Below are positions 36,343 through 45,544 of a stretch of 64,000 nucleotides of DNA, in pieces (positions within the stretch are counted from its first letter, which is position 1; each line of letters starts with the position of its first letter). The notes under the pieces were generated by a model, which saw only the letters and a list, made by a program, of their open reading frames with translations, was not told where the DNA came from and did no database searches. A program made the position numbers and the translations under genes. This DNA is from Pseudomonas syringae (GTDB taxonomy: Bacteria > Pseudomonadota > Gammaproteobacteria > Pseudomonadales > Pseudomonadaceae), in assembly GCF_001698815.1 (NCBI RefSeq), contig NZ_LGSI01000058.1, positions 1 to 64,000 of the forward strand, read 5' to 3'.

Positions 36343-37659
36343 TTACCAGCAGATACCTTCGGTACGGTCGCTTTCGCTGGTGGCGCTGGTCATGAAGCCG
36401 ACCAGATCGACGACGTGCTTGCCGGCTGGCGCATTGTTGGCCAGGGCGCGGAAACGCTCGTCGCGGTTACCCAGGATGATCACGTCAGCGTCCCCAATCA
36501 CGGTTTCGAAGTCCGAGTTGAGCAAGGACGAAACGTGCGGGATTTTTGACTCGATGTACTCTTTGTTGGCTCCATGGACGCGAGCGTATTCAACGTTGGC
36601 GTCGTAGATGCTCAGGTCAAAGCCTTTACCGATCAGCATTTCGGCCAGCTCTACCAGCGGGCTTTCGCGCAGATCGTCGGTGCCGGCCTTGAAGCTCAGA
36701 CCCAGCAGGGCGACTTTGCGAGTGTCGTGGCTGGAAATGATGTCGAAGGCGTTCTGCACCTGGGACACGTTGCTGCGCATCAACGAGTTGAGCAGCGGTG
36801 CTTCCACGTCCAGGCTGCTGGCGCGGTAGGTCAGGGCGCGGACGTCCTTTGGCAGGCAAGAGCCGCCGAAGGCGAAGCCGGGACGCATGTAGTACTGAGA
36901 CAGGTTGAGGGTCTTGTCCTGGCAAACCACTTCCATCACTTCACGACCATCGACGCCGACTGCTTTGGCGATGTTGCCGATTTCGTTGGCGAAGGTCACT
37001 TTGGTGGCGTGCCACACGTTGCAGGTGTACTTGATCATCTCGGCCACTGCGATGTCCTTGCGGATGATCGGAGCGTCGAGTTCTTCGTACAGGGACTGCA
37101 GGACATCGCCGGAAGCTTTGTCGAATTCGCCGATAACGGTCATCGGTGGCAGGTCGTAGTCCTTGATCGCGGTGCTTTCACGCAGGAACTCAGGGTTCAC
37201 TGCAACGCCGAAATCGATACCGGCCTTTTTGCCGGAGCAATCTTCCAGGATCGGGATAACCACGTTGGCGACCGTGCCAGGCAATACAGTACTGCGCACC
37301 ACGATGGTGTGGCGGGAAGTCTTGTCGCGCAGAACAAAGCCGATTTCGCGGCAGACGGATTCGATGTAATCGAGTTCCAGATCGCCGTTCTTCTTGCTCG
37401 GCGTGCCGACGCAGATCATCGACAGGTCGGTGGCCCGAATGGCTTCGGAGAAGTCTGTGGTGCCGCGCAGCTTGCCGGTACGAATACCCTGCGCCAGGAG
37501 GTCTTCCAGGCCGGGTTCTACGATTGGCGATTTGCCGTTATTGATAAGGTCGATCTTGGCTGCAGAGATATCCACACCAACAACATCATGACCCCGCGCA
37601 GAAAGGCAACCGGCACATACTGCACCGACATAACCCAAACCAAAGATGCTGATACGCAT
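36343..37659 (-). CDS. algD: GDP-mannose 6-dehydrogenase AlgD
   Basis: A 438-residue cytoplasmic NAD-dependent enzyme that oxidises GDP-mannose to GDP-mannuronate, the committed step of alginate synthesis. The Rossmann motif IFGLGYVGAVCAG is at residues 4-16. The catalytic Cys lies in FGGSCLPKDVRAL near residue 268 and the C-terminal nucleotide-binding domain starts near KVALLGLSFKAGTDDLRESP. The ATG at 37659 follows GAGGAGAATACG; the longer open frame upstream is leader sequence. It is the first gene of the operon, about 470 bases downstream of an AlgU-type promoter. Confidence 0.98.
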   Translation of the reverse strand: MRISIFGLGYVGAVCAGCLSARGHDVVGVDISAAKIDLINNGKSPIVEPGLEDLLAQGIRTGKLRGTTDFSEAIRATDLSMICVGTPSKKNGDLELDYIESVCREIGFVLRDKTSRHTIVVRSTVLPGTVANVVIPILEDCSGKKAGIDFGVAVNPEFLRESTAIKDYDLPPMTVIGEFDKASGDVLQSLYEELDAPIIRKDIAVAEMIKYTCNVWHATKVTFANEIGNIAKAVGVDGREVMEVVCQDKTLNLSQYYMRPGFAFGGSCLPKDVRALTYRASSLDVEAPLLNSLMRSNVSQVQNAFDIISSHDTRKVALLGLSFKAGTDDLRESPLVELAEMLIGKGFDLSIYDANVEYARVHGANKEYIESKIPHVSSLLNSDFETVIGDADVIILGNRDERFRALANNAPAGKHVVDLVGFMTSATSESDRTEGICW

Positions 37660-38137
37660 CGTATTCTCCTCGATGTTCACGCCATAAGTTGGCTGGATAT
37701 TAAAATTTGACCAGCAGTTATCGCGCGCTCGAAAAACGTGACTAGTTGAAGTCACACATATCGAACGCAGGCATAGATGAAAGGTGAGCGCCAAATAGTT
37801 AAGGCAGACTCAAGTACTGCTGAGTATTCGTGGCAAGTAACCTGTATGTAACGCTACAGGTTCTCGCTCTGGGACGCGGCAAGCCACTCCGGTCGGTGTC
37901 CCCAGTGGTCTCTAGGTCAGAGGCTCGGGCTAAAGCCTTTGCGGTCGTTCCTGAGTCTCGCTGTGTGCACCTCTATAGTGCTTTGCCCAACAACCAATCG
38001 TTGCCAAATGGTGCGTTAATCTCCAGATACCTACCGCCTTGACCCGTCAGGTCAAACATCGTGGTCGGCAACTTCCAGTTTCTCCACCTTCTCTGTAAGT
38101 GATCTCTCACAAGGTTGGCGAGAATTGTTACGGGATG
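37660..38137 (-). promoter_or_regulatory. Long 5' leader of the alginate operon
   Basis: About 470 bases separate the predicted transcription start from the algD start codon, with no credible gene on either strand. P. aeruginosa algD also has a long leader that is a target of post-transcriptional control. I see no defined riboswitch. Confidence 0.6.
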
Positions 38138-38165
38138 TAGGAGCCCTTGATTTCGAGATAAGTTC
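38138..38165 (-). promoter_or_regulatory. AlgU (sigma-22) promoter of algD
   Basis: On the minus strand GAACTT (38165-38160), a 17-base spacer, then TCCTA (38142-38138). This equals the -35 and -10 elements I recall for the P. aeruginosa algD promoter, including the preceding G and the -10 TCCTA. Transcription should begin near 38131. Confidence 0.88.
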
Positions 38166-38464
38166 CTGGCCACTCGTCCTCTTTTTGAGATTCGTCGATT
38201 TCAGACCGCTCAAATAAGTAGTTGCACAATGGTGGCATTTTCTGTTTGAGCCTTAGTTATCAGGGGTTAGAGCGTCTTAATATAGAAAAGCCACTATCGC
38301 TAAAAAGCAAAATGCTAGCACGCAAAAATTTTGTTAATTTTTTGAGAATGGAAAGTTGAAAAACTCGAAGACTTAATATTGACGTCATTAATTCGTCAAA
38401 AACACGTCTCGATAAAGGGGGGGTATCAGCGCAACCAGGCCTGCTGTTGCGCTTTATAAGGGTT
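38166..38464. promoter_or_regulatory. AT-rich upstream region of algD
   Basis: No gene is seen here. From about 38220 to 38400 the sequence is strikingly AT-rich for this genome (for example AATTTTGTTAATTTTTTGAG). ATTCGTC words occur on the plus strand near 38192 and 38391, vaguely like AlgR half-sites. It may hold the far-upstream activator and DNA-bending sites expected for algD, but none is certain. Confidence 0.5.
38429..38452. other. Palindrome downstream of yaaA
   Basis: GCGCAAC and GTTGCGC arms flank a 10-base spacer, 12 bases beyond the yaaA stop. It is a possible weak terminator, without a clear T-tract on the minus strand. Confidence 0.4.
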
Positions 38465-39244
38465 TTACTGTTCGGGAGTTTCGCGCAGGAACACTAACTT
38501 GGTAGGTGTGGACTGTTCGCTGCTGTAGCGATAGCCCTGAGCGTCGAACTGCTTTAGTGCGTCGGGTGTATTGATCTGCTCGGAAATCACGAAGCGACTC
38601 ATCATGCCTCGGGCTTTTTTTGCATAGAAGCTGATGATCTTGTACTGCCCGTTCTTGAAGTCCTTGAACTCGGTGTCGATGATCCTGGCCTTCAAGGCAG
38701 GGCGTTTTACTGCGGAAAAATATTCGGTCGACGCCAGGTTCAGCAGCAGGTCGTCGCCTTGCTCGGCCAGCGCCTCGTTGAGCCATTCGCTGATGCGTGT
38801 ACCCCAGAATGCGTAAAGATCCTTACCGCGAGCGTTGGCGAGTTTGGTGCCCATTTCCAGCCGATACGGCTGCATCAAGTCGAGCGGTCGAAGCAGGCCG
38901 TACAGACCGGACAGCATGCGCAAGTGGTTCTGGGCATAGGTCAGTTCGGCTTCGCTCAGGGTTTCGGCTTGCAGCCCGGTGTACACATCGCCCTTGAACG
39001 CCAGCAACGCCTGTTTGGCGTTTTCCGGGGTAAAGGCCGGGGTCCAGCTGCCGAAGCGCGCGGCATTAAGGCCCGAGAGCTTGTCGGACAGGTGCATCAA
39101 CTCGCTGATCTGCGCCGGGCTGAGCTCGCGCAACTGGGTGATCAACTCCTGAGAGTGGTCCAGGTATTGCGGCTGAGTGAAGCGGGCAGTGGTCGGCGGG
39201 GTGTCGAAATCGAGGGTTTTCGCTGGGGAAATCACCATCAGCAT
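38465..39244 (-). CDS. yaaA: Peroxide-stress protein YaaA
   Basis: A 259-residue member of the UPF0246/DUF328 family; E. coli YaaA limits intracellular iron and oxidative damage and binds DNA. The family N-terminus LMVISPAKTLDFD is present, as are GLYGLLRPLDLMQPYRLEMG and the C-terminal NGQYKIISFYAKKARGMMSR block. The length is normal. AAAGGAGACGACTTT precedes the ATG at 39244; an internal ATG two codons later is possible. It lies upstream of the algD promoter region and is probably a separate unit. Confidence 0.95.
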   Translation of the reverse strand: MLMVISPAKTLDFDTPPTTARFTQPQYLDHSQELITQLRELSPAQISELMHLSDKLSGLNAARFGSWTPAFTPENAKQALLAFKGDVYTGLQAETLSEAELTYAQNHLRMLSGLYGLLRPLDLMQPYRLEMGTKLANARGKDLYAFWGTRISEWLNEALAEQGDDLLLNLASTEYFSAVKRPALKARIIDTEFKDFKNGQYKIISFYAKKARGMMSRFVISEQINTPDALKQFDAQGYRYSSEQSTPTKLVFLRETPEQ

Positions 39245-39346
39245 AAAGTCGTCTCCTTTAATCGTGAGGGCGATTCTATGGGGAATGATGACTGGACTCT
39301 AGCGCCTGACGTGATTCTCACGGGGCGGGCATCCCCGCGGGTGGGG

Positions 39347-40144
39347 TCAGTTCTGATAACGCATCAACTCGGTCAGCTCGGCTGCACTCATGCATACGTT
39401 CTGCACAATGGTATCCAGGCGCTCACGATCAATGTGGGCTGACGGGATCATTACCCCCAGAACGCCGATGATTTTGCCGGAGCGGCAGCGAACCGGTGCA
39501 GCGACGCTGGAAAACGCCGGCTCGAAGTAGCCCTCGCCCATGACGTAAGGCTGCTGGCTGTCACTCTGCAGCAACTGATAAAGCTTTTCAGCGTTGGCGG
39601 GGGTATCCGGGGAGTACGTTTCCAGGCGTTCTTCCGGGTAAAGTCTTTTTAGCTGCTCCAGGCTCATGTCCTGCAGGAGGATTCGTCCCACCACCGTGGC
39701 GTGGGCTGGAAGTCTGGCGCCCACGTTCATGGCGCTGGTCAATGAGGTGGGTGGAAGCGCTCGGGCGATGTAGACCACCGAGCGTCCATCGAGCACGGCA
39801 ATATTGCAGGGGTAGTTGATCAGTTCAGCAAGACGATGAAGGATTGGCTGGCCCAATTCGGTGATGTCCAGCGAGGCAACGTATTCGAAACCCAGGCGCA
39901 GGACGGCAAGGCCGAGGCGATATTCATGCCCGGTTTCGCTGCGTTTGACGAATCCGAGGTTCTCCAGTGTCATTAACAACCGATAGACAGTGGCGCGCGG
40001 CACATCCAGGCGCTTTGCCAGTTGCGGGGCGGTGAGCGCGGGCGTCTCCCGGCTGAATTCGGACAGTAGCATCAAGCCGCGCTCCAGACCTGGTACGAGG
40101 TATTTTTCTTGAGCGGTTTTGGCTGGGGGGATGTCATTGCCCAT
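39347..40144 (-). CDS. IclR-family transcriptional regulator
   Basis: A 265-residue regulator. The N-terminal winged helix-turn-helix (about 15-75) has LTAPQLAKRLDVPRATVYRL. The C-terminal IclR effector domain (about 85-260) has SVAAPVRCRSGKIIGVLGVM. A good ribosome site (AAAGGATCC) precedes the ATG. It is the last gene in the direction of the accessory cluster (ABC operon, hydrolases, porin), making it the likely local regulator of the two similar upstream elements at 41815 and 49441. The effector is unknown. Confidence 0.92.
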   Translation of the reverse strand: MGNDIPPAKTAQEKYLVPGLERGLMLLSEFSRETPALTAPQLAKRLDVPRATVYRLLMTLENLGFVKRSETGHEYRLGLAVLRLGFEYVASLDITELGQPILHRLAELINYPCNIAVLDGRSVVYIARALPPTSLTSAMNVGARLPAHATVVGRILLQDMSLEQLKRLYPEERLETYSPDTPANAEKLYQLLQSDSQQPYVMGEGYFEPAFSSVAAPVRCRSGKIIGVLGVMIPSAHIDRERLDTIVQNVCMSAAELTELMRYQN

Positions 40145-40312
40145 CAGAGGGGGATCCTTTGGTGTGGTGCGAATCTGTCTTTTTGCGTGGAGCGACTATA
40201 TCGATCCGGGCCGATACAGGCAAAAGTTCGGTACTGGCCTCCTCATGCTGCTCAGGTGCTGAAAACGGCGCTTCCTTGCGCCAAACCAGAGGTGCGTGGT
40301 GTTGCGATGAAC

Positions 40313-41677
40313 TCAGAAAACGTTGATCGGGTAGTCGATGACCAGGCGTGTTTCGGTAATGTTGCCATCCCCTTGTGCAGCGTTTGCCCGGTGGATGGCG
40401 TGCTGCAGCTTGAATGAAAGGTCCTTGGCGGCACCGCTCTGGACGGTATAGCGCGCCCACAGATCGAGCTCATGGTGACGCGCGTCTTCGCCATAGAACT
40501 GATAAAAGGCGCTGGTGGTCGGCGTATGCGAAGCGTCGATGTCCCAGCCTTTGAGATATCGGGCCATGAGCGTGAGGCCGGGTACACCATAGGTTTTGAA
40601 ATTCAGGTCATAGCGCGCTTGCCATGATTTTTCGCCGGGCGCGTTGAAGTCTGACCAGCTGACCGAGTTGGCAACGAAGATCGAGTCACCGCTGGATTTG
40701 TCGCCGAAGCCCAGATAGTCGAAGGGTGTATCGCCATCGACCTGTTGCCAGGCCAATGTGAATGTATGGGCGCTGTAGGTGTATCCGCCCTGCATGGACC
40801 AGATAACGTTGCTGATGGGGCCAAGCTTGGCGTCCCCGCTGTCATTGGTCTTGTAGATATTGAAGTCCAGCAGCACCGACTGGTTGTCGGTCAACGCATT
40901 GGCGTAATTGACGTTGCCATAGTATTGGTGCCAGACATCTTTCACGTCCGCGCCATACAGCGTCACATTCAACTGGTCGCTGATGGTATAGAGGCCGCCG
41001 AGATAGTTGACTTCTTCTATGTCCAGATTGTTGACGCTGGTGTAGGGCGAGTAGGTTGTAGACAGATGACCGTTGGTTTTACCCTCTCGCGATCCCGAGC
41101 CGGCCGTAAAGTGGCCGAACTCCAGATCCAGGTCCTTGATATCCTTGCTGGTAATTTGCAGCCCACGTACGGTGGCCGGAAATATCTTCGAGCCATGCGC
41201 TGCGAACACCGGAGCGCTGGTACTCATGGTCCCGTAGCGAAACGTGGTGTCCGAAACACGCATCTTCAGTGATCCACCACTTTTGCTCATGCTGTCTTCC
41301 GGGTAACCGTCTGCGCCCACCATCATATTGCCGGTACCGGTGCGTCCGCCGCCGGTATCCAGGGCAAAGGCATAATACGAATATGCGTCCAGACCGACTC
41401 CCACCAAGCCCTGAGTAAAGCCGGAGGTATAGGTGGCTGAGATGGCGTCCGTCCATTCCTGGCTGTATCCGTTGCGTTCATCCTTGGGTTTGAACGCATT
41501 GCGCCCGGCGTTATTGCTCTCACCATGACTGTATTCGCGATTCAAGTAATAGTTGCGATTGAGCAACTTCAGCGAGCTGTCTTCGATAAAACCTTTTGAA
41601 TCCGCCTGATCCGCATGCGCCAGGGCAGTGGCAGCACTGGCGGTAGCGAGAACAATCATGCTGGCGATTAACTTCAT
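40313..41677 (-). CDS. OprD-family outer-membrane porin
   Basis: A 454-residue substrate-specific porin. The signal peptide ends ALAHA and the mature protein opens with the OprD-type KGFIEDSSLKLLNRNYYLNR. Further markers are EWTDAISATYTSGFTQGLVG and VGLDAYSYYAFALDTGGGRT. The end ETRLVIDYPINVF has a terminal Phe. A ribosome site (GGAG) precedes the ATG. It lies between the IclR regulator and the hydrolase/ABC operon on the same strand, so it probably supplies that operon's substrate across the outer membrane. Confidence 0.93.
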   Translation of the reverse strand: MKLIASMIVLATASAATALAHADQADSKGFIEDSSLKLLNRNYYLNREYSHGESNNAGRNAFKPKDERNGYSQEWTDAISATYTSGFTQGLVGVGLDAYSYYAFALDTGGGRTGTGNMMVGADGYPEDSMSKSGGSLKMRVSDTTFRYGTMSTSAPVFAAHGSKIFPATVRGLQITSKDIKDLDLEFGHFTAGSGSREGKTNGHLSTTYSPYTSVNNLDIEEVNYLGGLYTISDQLNVTLYGADVKDVWHQYYGNVNYANALTDNQSVLLDFNIYKTNDSGDAKLGPISNVIWSMQGGYTYSAHTFTLAWQQVDGDTPFDYLGFGDKSSGDSIFVANSVSWSDFNAPGEKSWQARYDLNFKTYGVPGLTLMARYLKGWDIDASHTPTTSAFYQFYGEDARHHELDLWARYTVQSGAAKDLSFKLQHAIHRANAAQGDGNITETRLVIDYPINVF

Positions 41678-42065
41678 TGTCTGCTCCGTACGTGGGTAAG
41701 TGTCATTGGCGCTGGGTTAACAAGCACTCTTGCGTTGCCTGAAATAATGAAAACATTAAAATTTTCAGTCAGGGTTGAGCATTTACGCTCGGGAAAACTG
41801 TCCTGATTTTTTATGTCTCATATATAAGTTTCTGGTTCATGATTTGCTGAGTTCAATAAAGCAGTAACCGTGCCATCTCGCTGGGTCTTTGATTTCGAGG
41901 GTTTTAGCCTGATTTAGCTGCTTTTTTACTGATTTTTGGCCGCAGATATCCGATCCGGCGACTTTTGTGATTTTGCCGGTGGAGGGGAATCTGCGGCCCT
42001 ATAGTTAGGGGAGTTATCGGTGCGTTATTAGTATCAAGGTCATGTAGTGGTGCATGATTTTTATA
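41678..42065. promoter_or_regulatory. Upstream region of the OprD porin gene
   Basis: A 388-base gap without a credible gene. It is AT-rich around 41745-41770 and holds the composite element at 41815-41876. The M20 hydrolase stop codon closes the other side; no clear terminator for it is visible. Confidence 0.55.
41815..41876 (-). promoter_or_regulatory. Composite element upstream of oprD, shared with the ABC operon
   Basis: On the plus strand GTCTCATATAT (41815-41825), exactly 30 bases, ATAAAGCAG (41856-41864), then A-CC-TGCCAT. The same boxes with identical spacing occur at 49441-49502. It lies about 140 bases upstream of the porin start. It may be an operator/promoter unit for the local IclR regulator. 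Confidence 0.65.
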
Positions 42066-43463
42066 TTAAACAGGTGGCAAAACATCGCTTGGGATCGGGC
42101 AGCGATACGGTGTGTCAACTGACAATGCGGCGAATTCTTCCCAGGCTGCTTTCACCCGCGTGGTGTCGGTTAACAAGGCCGCTCCTGCATTCGCTAATAC
42201 TTTTGCAGTTTGCAACATGCCTTTATGGGCGAAGGCTGACTTGCCCTGAGCGACCATCTGCCAAGAGTGGAAGGCGGTACCTATCGCATAACACGCCATA
42301 TATAACTGGGCGGTCGGTACAACGCGACTGACGTCACCCACATCAGAAGATGCATATACACGCTGACGCTCTTCCGTGAAAGGCACGATGCCCTGATGGA
42401 GTACCGAATCATCACGGGCCAACCCCAGGTCGGAATAGGCGCTGGCAATGTCTTCATCGCTGAATGTTGCGCGAAATTGCCGGCCCAGGCGCTGATCATC
42501 TTCATCAGCCTGGGCTCCGCCTGTTTGCTCCAGACATTCCTGCAACAGTTTCTCGAGGGTGAAGTTGCCCAACACGCTGGAGGTGGCGCGATCGAACTGC
42601 ACGCTCATTTGCGTTTCGGTCATCAGCGCCGCACCTGCCGCGACTTTTTTGACCCGCTCGAACAGGTCCAGGACGGTATTCATTTCGCCGCCGCGCATCA
42701 GGTACAAGACTTCGGCATGATGCGGCACGACGCTGGGAGAGCGGCCGCCACTATCGGTGATTGCGTAGTGCAGGCGAGTGTCGGCGGGCATGTGCTCGCG
42801 CAGATAATTGCTGCCCACGTTCATGAGTTCTACCGCATCCAGGGCGCTGCGTCCCAGGTGAGGCGAGATAGCGGCATGGCTGGCGCGCCCGGCGAATCTG
42901 AAATAGGCCTGCAGGTTTGCCAGGTTGCTGAACGTTGAAACGCCATTGAAGCTATCGGGATGCCAGGTCAATGCGGCGTCGACGCCATCGAACGCGCCGG
43001 CCCGCACCAGAAAAGTCTTGCCCGATCCACCTTCCTCGGCCGGGCAACCGTAGTAGCGCAAGGTTCCGCCTAGCCCTTTCTCGACCATGGCATGTTTCAG
43101 CGCGATGGCCGCGAGAAGGCTCGCACCGCCCAGCAGGTTGTGACCGCAGCCATGCCCGGGACCTTGATGTTGCAATGGGTGGCGTTCAGGCGAACCGGCT
43201 GTCTGGCTCAGGCCAGGCAACGCATCGTATTCTCCCAGCAGCGCGATCACCGGTTCACCGCTGCCGTATTCGCCAAGCAGCGCGGTGGGCATGCCACCGA
43301 GTTCGCGCTGGACGCGGAATCCTTCCTGCTCAAGGGCCAAAGCGTGGGTTTCGCAGGACTGATGCTCGGCAAACTTGAGCTCGGCAAAGCCCCAGATATC
43401 ATCAGCCAGCTCACAGAAGCGGAGTCCGTGAGCGTCGATGTAGCGGTCGATAATGGCTTTCAT
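42066..43463 (-). CDS. M20-family amidohydrolase (AbgB-like)
   Basis: A 465-residue zinc-dependent amide hydrolase resembling p-aminobenzoyl-glutamate hydrolase subunit B and aminoacylases. Metal ligands and base are visible in GPGHGCGHNLLGGASL near residue 100 and GCPAEEGGSGKTFL near 145. The dimerisation (lid) domain includes AYFRFAGRASHAAISPHLGR and the C-terminal ligand block holds HSWQMVAQGKSAFAHKGML. The start ATG at 43463 follows AGGAAGTCTCTAACC, inside the 3' end of the same operon. The substrate is probably an N-acyl or amide conjugate; the identity is unknown. Confidence 0.9.
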   Translation of the reverse strand: MKAIIDRYIDAHGLRFCELADDIWGFAELKFAEHQSCETHALALEQEGFRVQRELGGMPTALLGEYGSGEPVIALLGEYDALPGLSQTAGSPERHPLQHQGPGHGCGHNLLGGASLLAAIALKHAMVEKGLGGTLRYYGCPAEEGGSGKTFLVRAGAFDGVDAALTWHPDSFNGVSTFSNLANLQAYFRFAGRASHAAISPHLGRSALDAVELMNVGSNYLREHMPADTRLHYAITDSGGRSPSVVPHHAEVLYLMRGGEMNTVLDLFERVKKVAAGAALMTETQMSVQFDRATSSVLGNFTLEKLLQECLEQTGGAQADEDDQRLGRQFRATFSDEDIASAYSDLGLARDDSVLHQGIVPFTEERQRVYASSDVGDVSRVVPTAQLYMACYAIGTAFHSWQMVAQGKSAFAHKGMLQTAKVLANAGAALLTDTTRVKAAWEEFAALSVDTPYRCPIPSDVLPPV

Positions 43464-43465
43464 GG

Positions 43466-44875
43466 TTAGAGACTTCCTGCTGTGACGTGCAAGGGAATAC
43501 CGCTGCAACGCGAAGTTAGGTGGTGTGTCAGGTGATGCCAGCGCCGCGTCAGCAGGATCGCTACGGCCGCCAGCCCCAGCGAATACCCGCTCCAGAAACC
43601 GGCCGCTCCCCAGTTGAGCCCCTGGGCCAGAAACAGCCCCACCGGGAACGCCAGGCCCCAATATCCGCCGAGACAGATCAGCATGGGCGCCCGGGTATCT
43701 CGCAGCCCACGCAGCGCTCCGGTGGCCACCGTCTGGATGCCGTCAAAGACGAAGTACAGCGCGAGGATGAAAAACAGCGAGCGGCTGAGATCGAGGATGG
43801 CGGCGAAATTCTCGTCATCGCGTTGCAGGAAGAGCGCCACGATGCGCGGCTGCTGCCAGGTCACGATAAGGCCCGCCAGCATCATGAACAGACTCGCCAG
43901 CAACAGCGCGGTCCAGCCACTGCGGCGGGCTGCCCTGGGCTGATTCAGGCCAATGAATGTTGCTACCCGAATGGTTGCGGCCTGGCTCAGCGCCAGGGGG
44001 GCCATGAAGATGATATTGACGATATTCATGCAGATGAGATGGGCACCCAGTTCGACAGGGCTGAACCGCGCGATCTGCACCGTTGCCAGCGTCACCAGAC
44101 CGATTTCGGCGGCGTACAAGCCGCCGATCGGCCAGCCCACGGCGAACACTTCACGCATGCCGTGGCGCAAGGCAGACCAGCCTGGCAAGGGCGCCTGCGG
44201 TAGTCGTCGGTGTCTCACGATATAGCCGGCCAATGCCAGCAGCATGCACCACCAGGTGATGCTCAAGGCCAGGCCGCCGCCCGCGACGCCAAGCCCGGCC
44301 CAGTGTCCTGTACCAAAGATCAGCAACCCGCCGAGCAAAGCATTGAATGCCGCACCGGCAAATGCCAGCAGGAGAATTACCCGGATCTGCTCCAGGGCCG
44401 CGAGGTAATAACGCAACGGGGCGTAGACCAGAATGGCCGGGACACCCCAGGCGAAGCTGCGACAGTACATGGCTGTCAGCCCGGCGATATCGCGCGCCAC
44501 GCCAAGTGACTCAAGCAACGGAGACAGGTTCATCAAGAGCGGCATGATCAACAGTGAAGCCAGCAATGCCAACGCCAGTGAGGCCCATAGCGCTCCGGCA
44601 TAAGCCTCTTGAGTCCGCGCATCGGCCCGGCCCCTTGCCTGAGCAATGATCGGCTGGATTCCGGCGAGGACGCCCTGGCTGACCAGTACCAGCACCGAAG
44701 TGATGCTGGCACCCAGTCCCCCGGCTGCAAGTGCCAGGCTGTTCAAATGGCCAAGCTGCACGCCAGTGGTCACCGCCATCGCCATTTGCCCGACCTGGGC
44801 AACGGCCAGCGGTACGGCCAGGGCGAGGAGTGCATGGAGTTCATGCCAGCGTTGGCTGTTTGCAAGCAGGGTCAT
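43466..44875 (-). CDS. MATE-family efflux transporter
   Basis: A 469-residue inner-membrane exporter with twelve helices in two MatE repeats (first about 15-170, second about 245-400). It opens ALLALAVPLAVAQVGQMAMA. The mirrored second half includes VGWPIGGLYAAEIGLVTLAT. The ATG at 44875 is 5 bases after the preceding stop, so it is probably coupled. A drug/Na+ antiporter family member inside an import-and-hydrolysis operon is unusual. It may remove a toxic product or by-product. Confidence 0.9.
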   Translation of the reverse strand: MTLLANSQRWHELHALLALAVPLAVAQVGQMAMAVTTGVQLGHLNSLALAAGGLGASITSVLVLVSQGVLAGIQPIIAQARGRADARTQEAYAGALWASLALALLASLLIMPLLMNLSPLLESLGVARDIAGLTAMYCRSFAWGVPAILVYAPLRYYLAALEQIRVILLLAFAGAAFNALLGGLLIFGTGHWAGLGVAGGGLALSITWWCMLLALAGYIVRHRRLPQAPLPGWSALRHGMREVFAVGWPIGGLYAAEIGLVTLATVQIARFSPVELGAHLICMNIVNIIFMAPLALSQAATIRVATFIGLNQPRAARRSGWTALLLASLFMMLAGLIVTWQQPRIVALFLQRDDENFAAILDLSRSLFFILALYFVFDGIQTVATGALRGLRDTRAPMLICLGGYWGLAFPVGLFLAQGLNWGAAGFWSGYSLGLAAVAILLTRRWHHLTHHLTSRCSGIPLHVTAGSL

Positions 44876-44880
44876 GGGTT

Positions 44881-45504
44881 TCAATGCGCCTGCATGGCTG
44901 CAATCAGCTCTGGGCTGGTGCGCAGAGCGCCATGTTGCAGGTATTCCATGGCGATCAGCGAGGCATCGTGTGCCGCCTGGCTCGAACCTGCCACACAATC
45001 CACGGCCACTCTGCAGTGGTAATCGCCCTGGTGCCCATCGACGAAAGTGTAGTGAATGCATACATCCGTGAAGCCGCCCACCATGAGCAGAGTCTGCGCG
45101 TTCAAGCCTCTGAGCAGGATCTCCAGTTCACTGCCGTAAAAGGCGGAATAACGACGTTTTTGAATGATGTAATCGTCTTCACGGATGCCCATTTCCTCGA
45201 CGGCCAGGGGTGTGCCGGGCTGACCGTCCAGACAGTGGATATTTTCATCGCCGTCGAGCTCACGACCATAGTCAATGAGGTTCTTGCGATGGATTTCCTG
45301 AATGAAGATGACGGGGATATTCCTTTGGCGAGCCGCGTCGATCACGGTGCGGGCTCGTTGATAGTTGTCCCTGTCGCCCTCCATGAATTCCAGGGTTGAA
45401 GGCGTTGATCGCTCCAGGAAGCAGCCTTTCTGGATGTCGATGACCAGCAAGACAGGATTTCCGACAATGATCGGGTTGTTCTTTTTTTCCTTTGTAACGT
45501 ACAT
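44881..45504 (-). CDS. Isochorismatase-family cysteine hydrolase
   Basis: A 207-residue alpha/beta hydrolase of the nicotinamidase / ureidoacrylate amidohydrolase superfamily. The catalytic triad is visible: Asp in VLLVIDIQKG, Lys in IIQKRRYSAF, and Cys in VGGFTDVCIHYTF. These enzymes usually cleave C-N amide bonds. The ATG at 45504 (ribosome site AAAAGGAAAATCC) is preferred over a start 16 codons earlier that nears the permease gene. With the M20 enzyme it suggests two sequential amide hydrolyses. Confidence 0.9.
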   Translation of the reverse strand: MYVTKEKKNNPIIVGNPVLLVIDIQKGCFLERSTPSTLEFMEGDRDNYQRARTVIDAARQRNIPVIFIQEIHRKNLIDYGRELDGDENIHCLDGQPGTPLAVEEMGIREDDYIIQKRRYSAFYGSELEILLRGLNAQTLLMVGGFTDVCIHYTFVDGHQGDYHCRVAVDCVAGSSQAAHDASLIAMEYLQHGALRTSPELIAAMQAH

Positions 45505-45544
45505 GCAGGATTTTCCTTTTGGATGAAGACATTTGGCGGGCTTG

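Noticed and set aside
36343..37794. Longer AlgD with 45 extra N-terminal residues
   Set aside because: The Rossmann motif begins at the ATG at 37659, which has an excellent ribosome site; the extension is leader sequence.
37660..38137. Riboswitch in the algD leader
   Set aside because: No known aptamer pattern could be recognised by eye; only leader length supports regulation.
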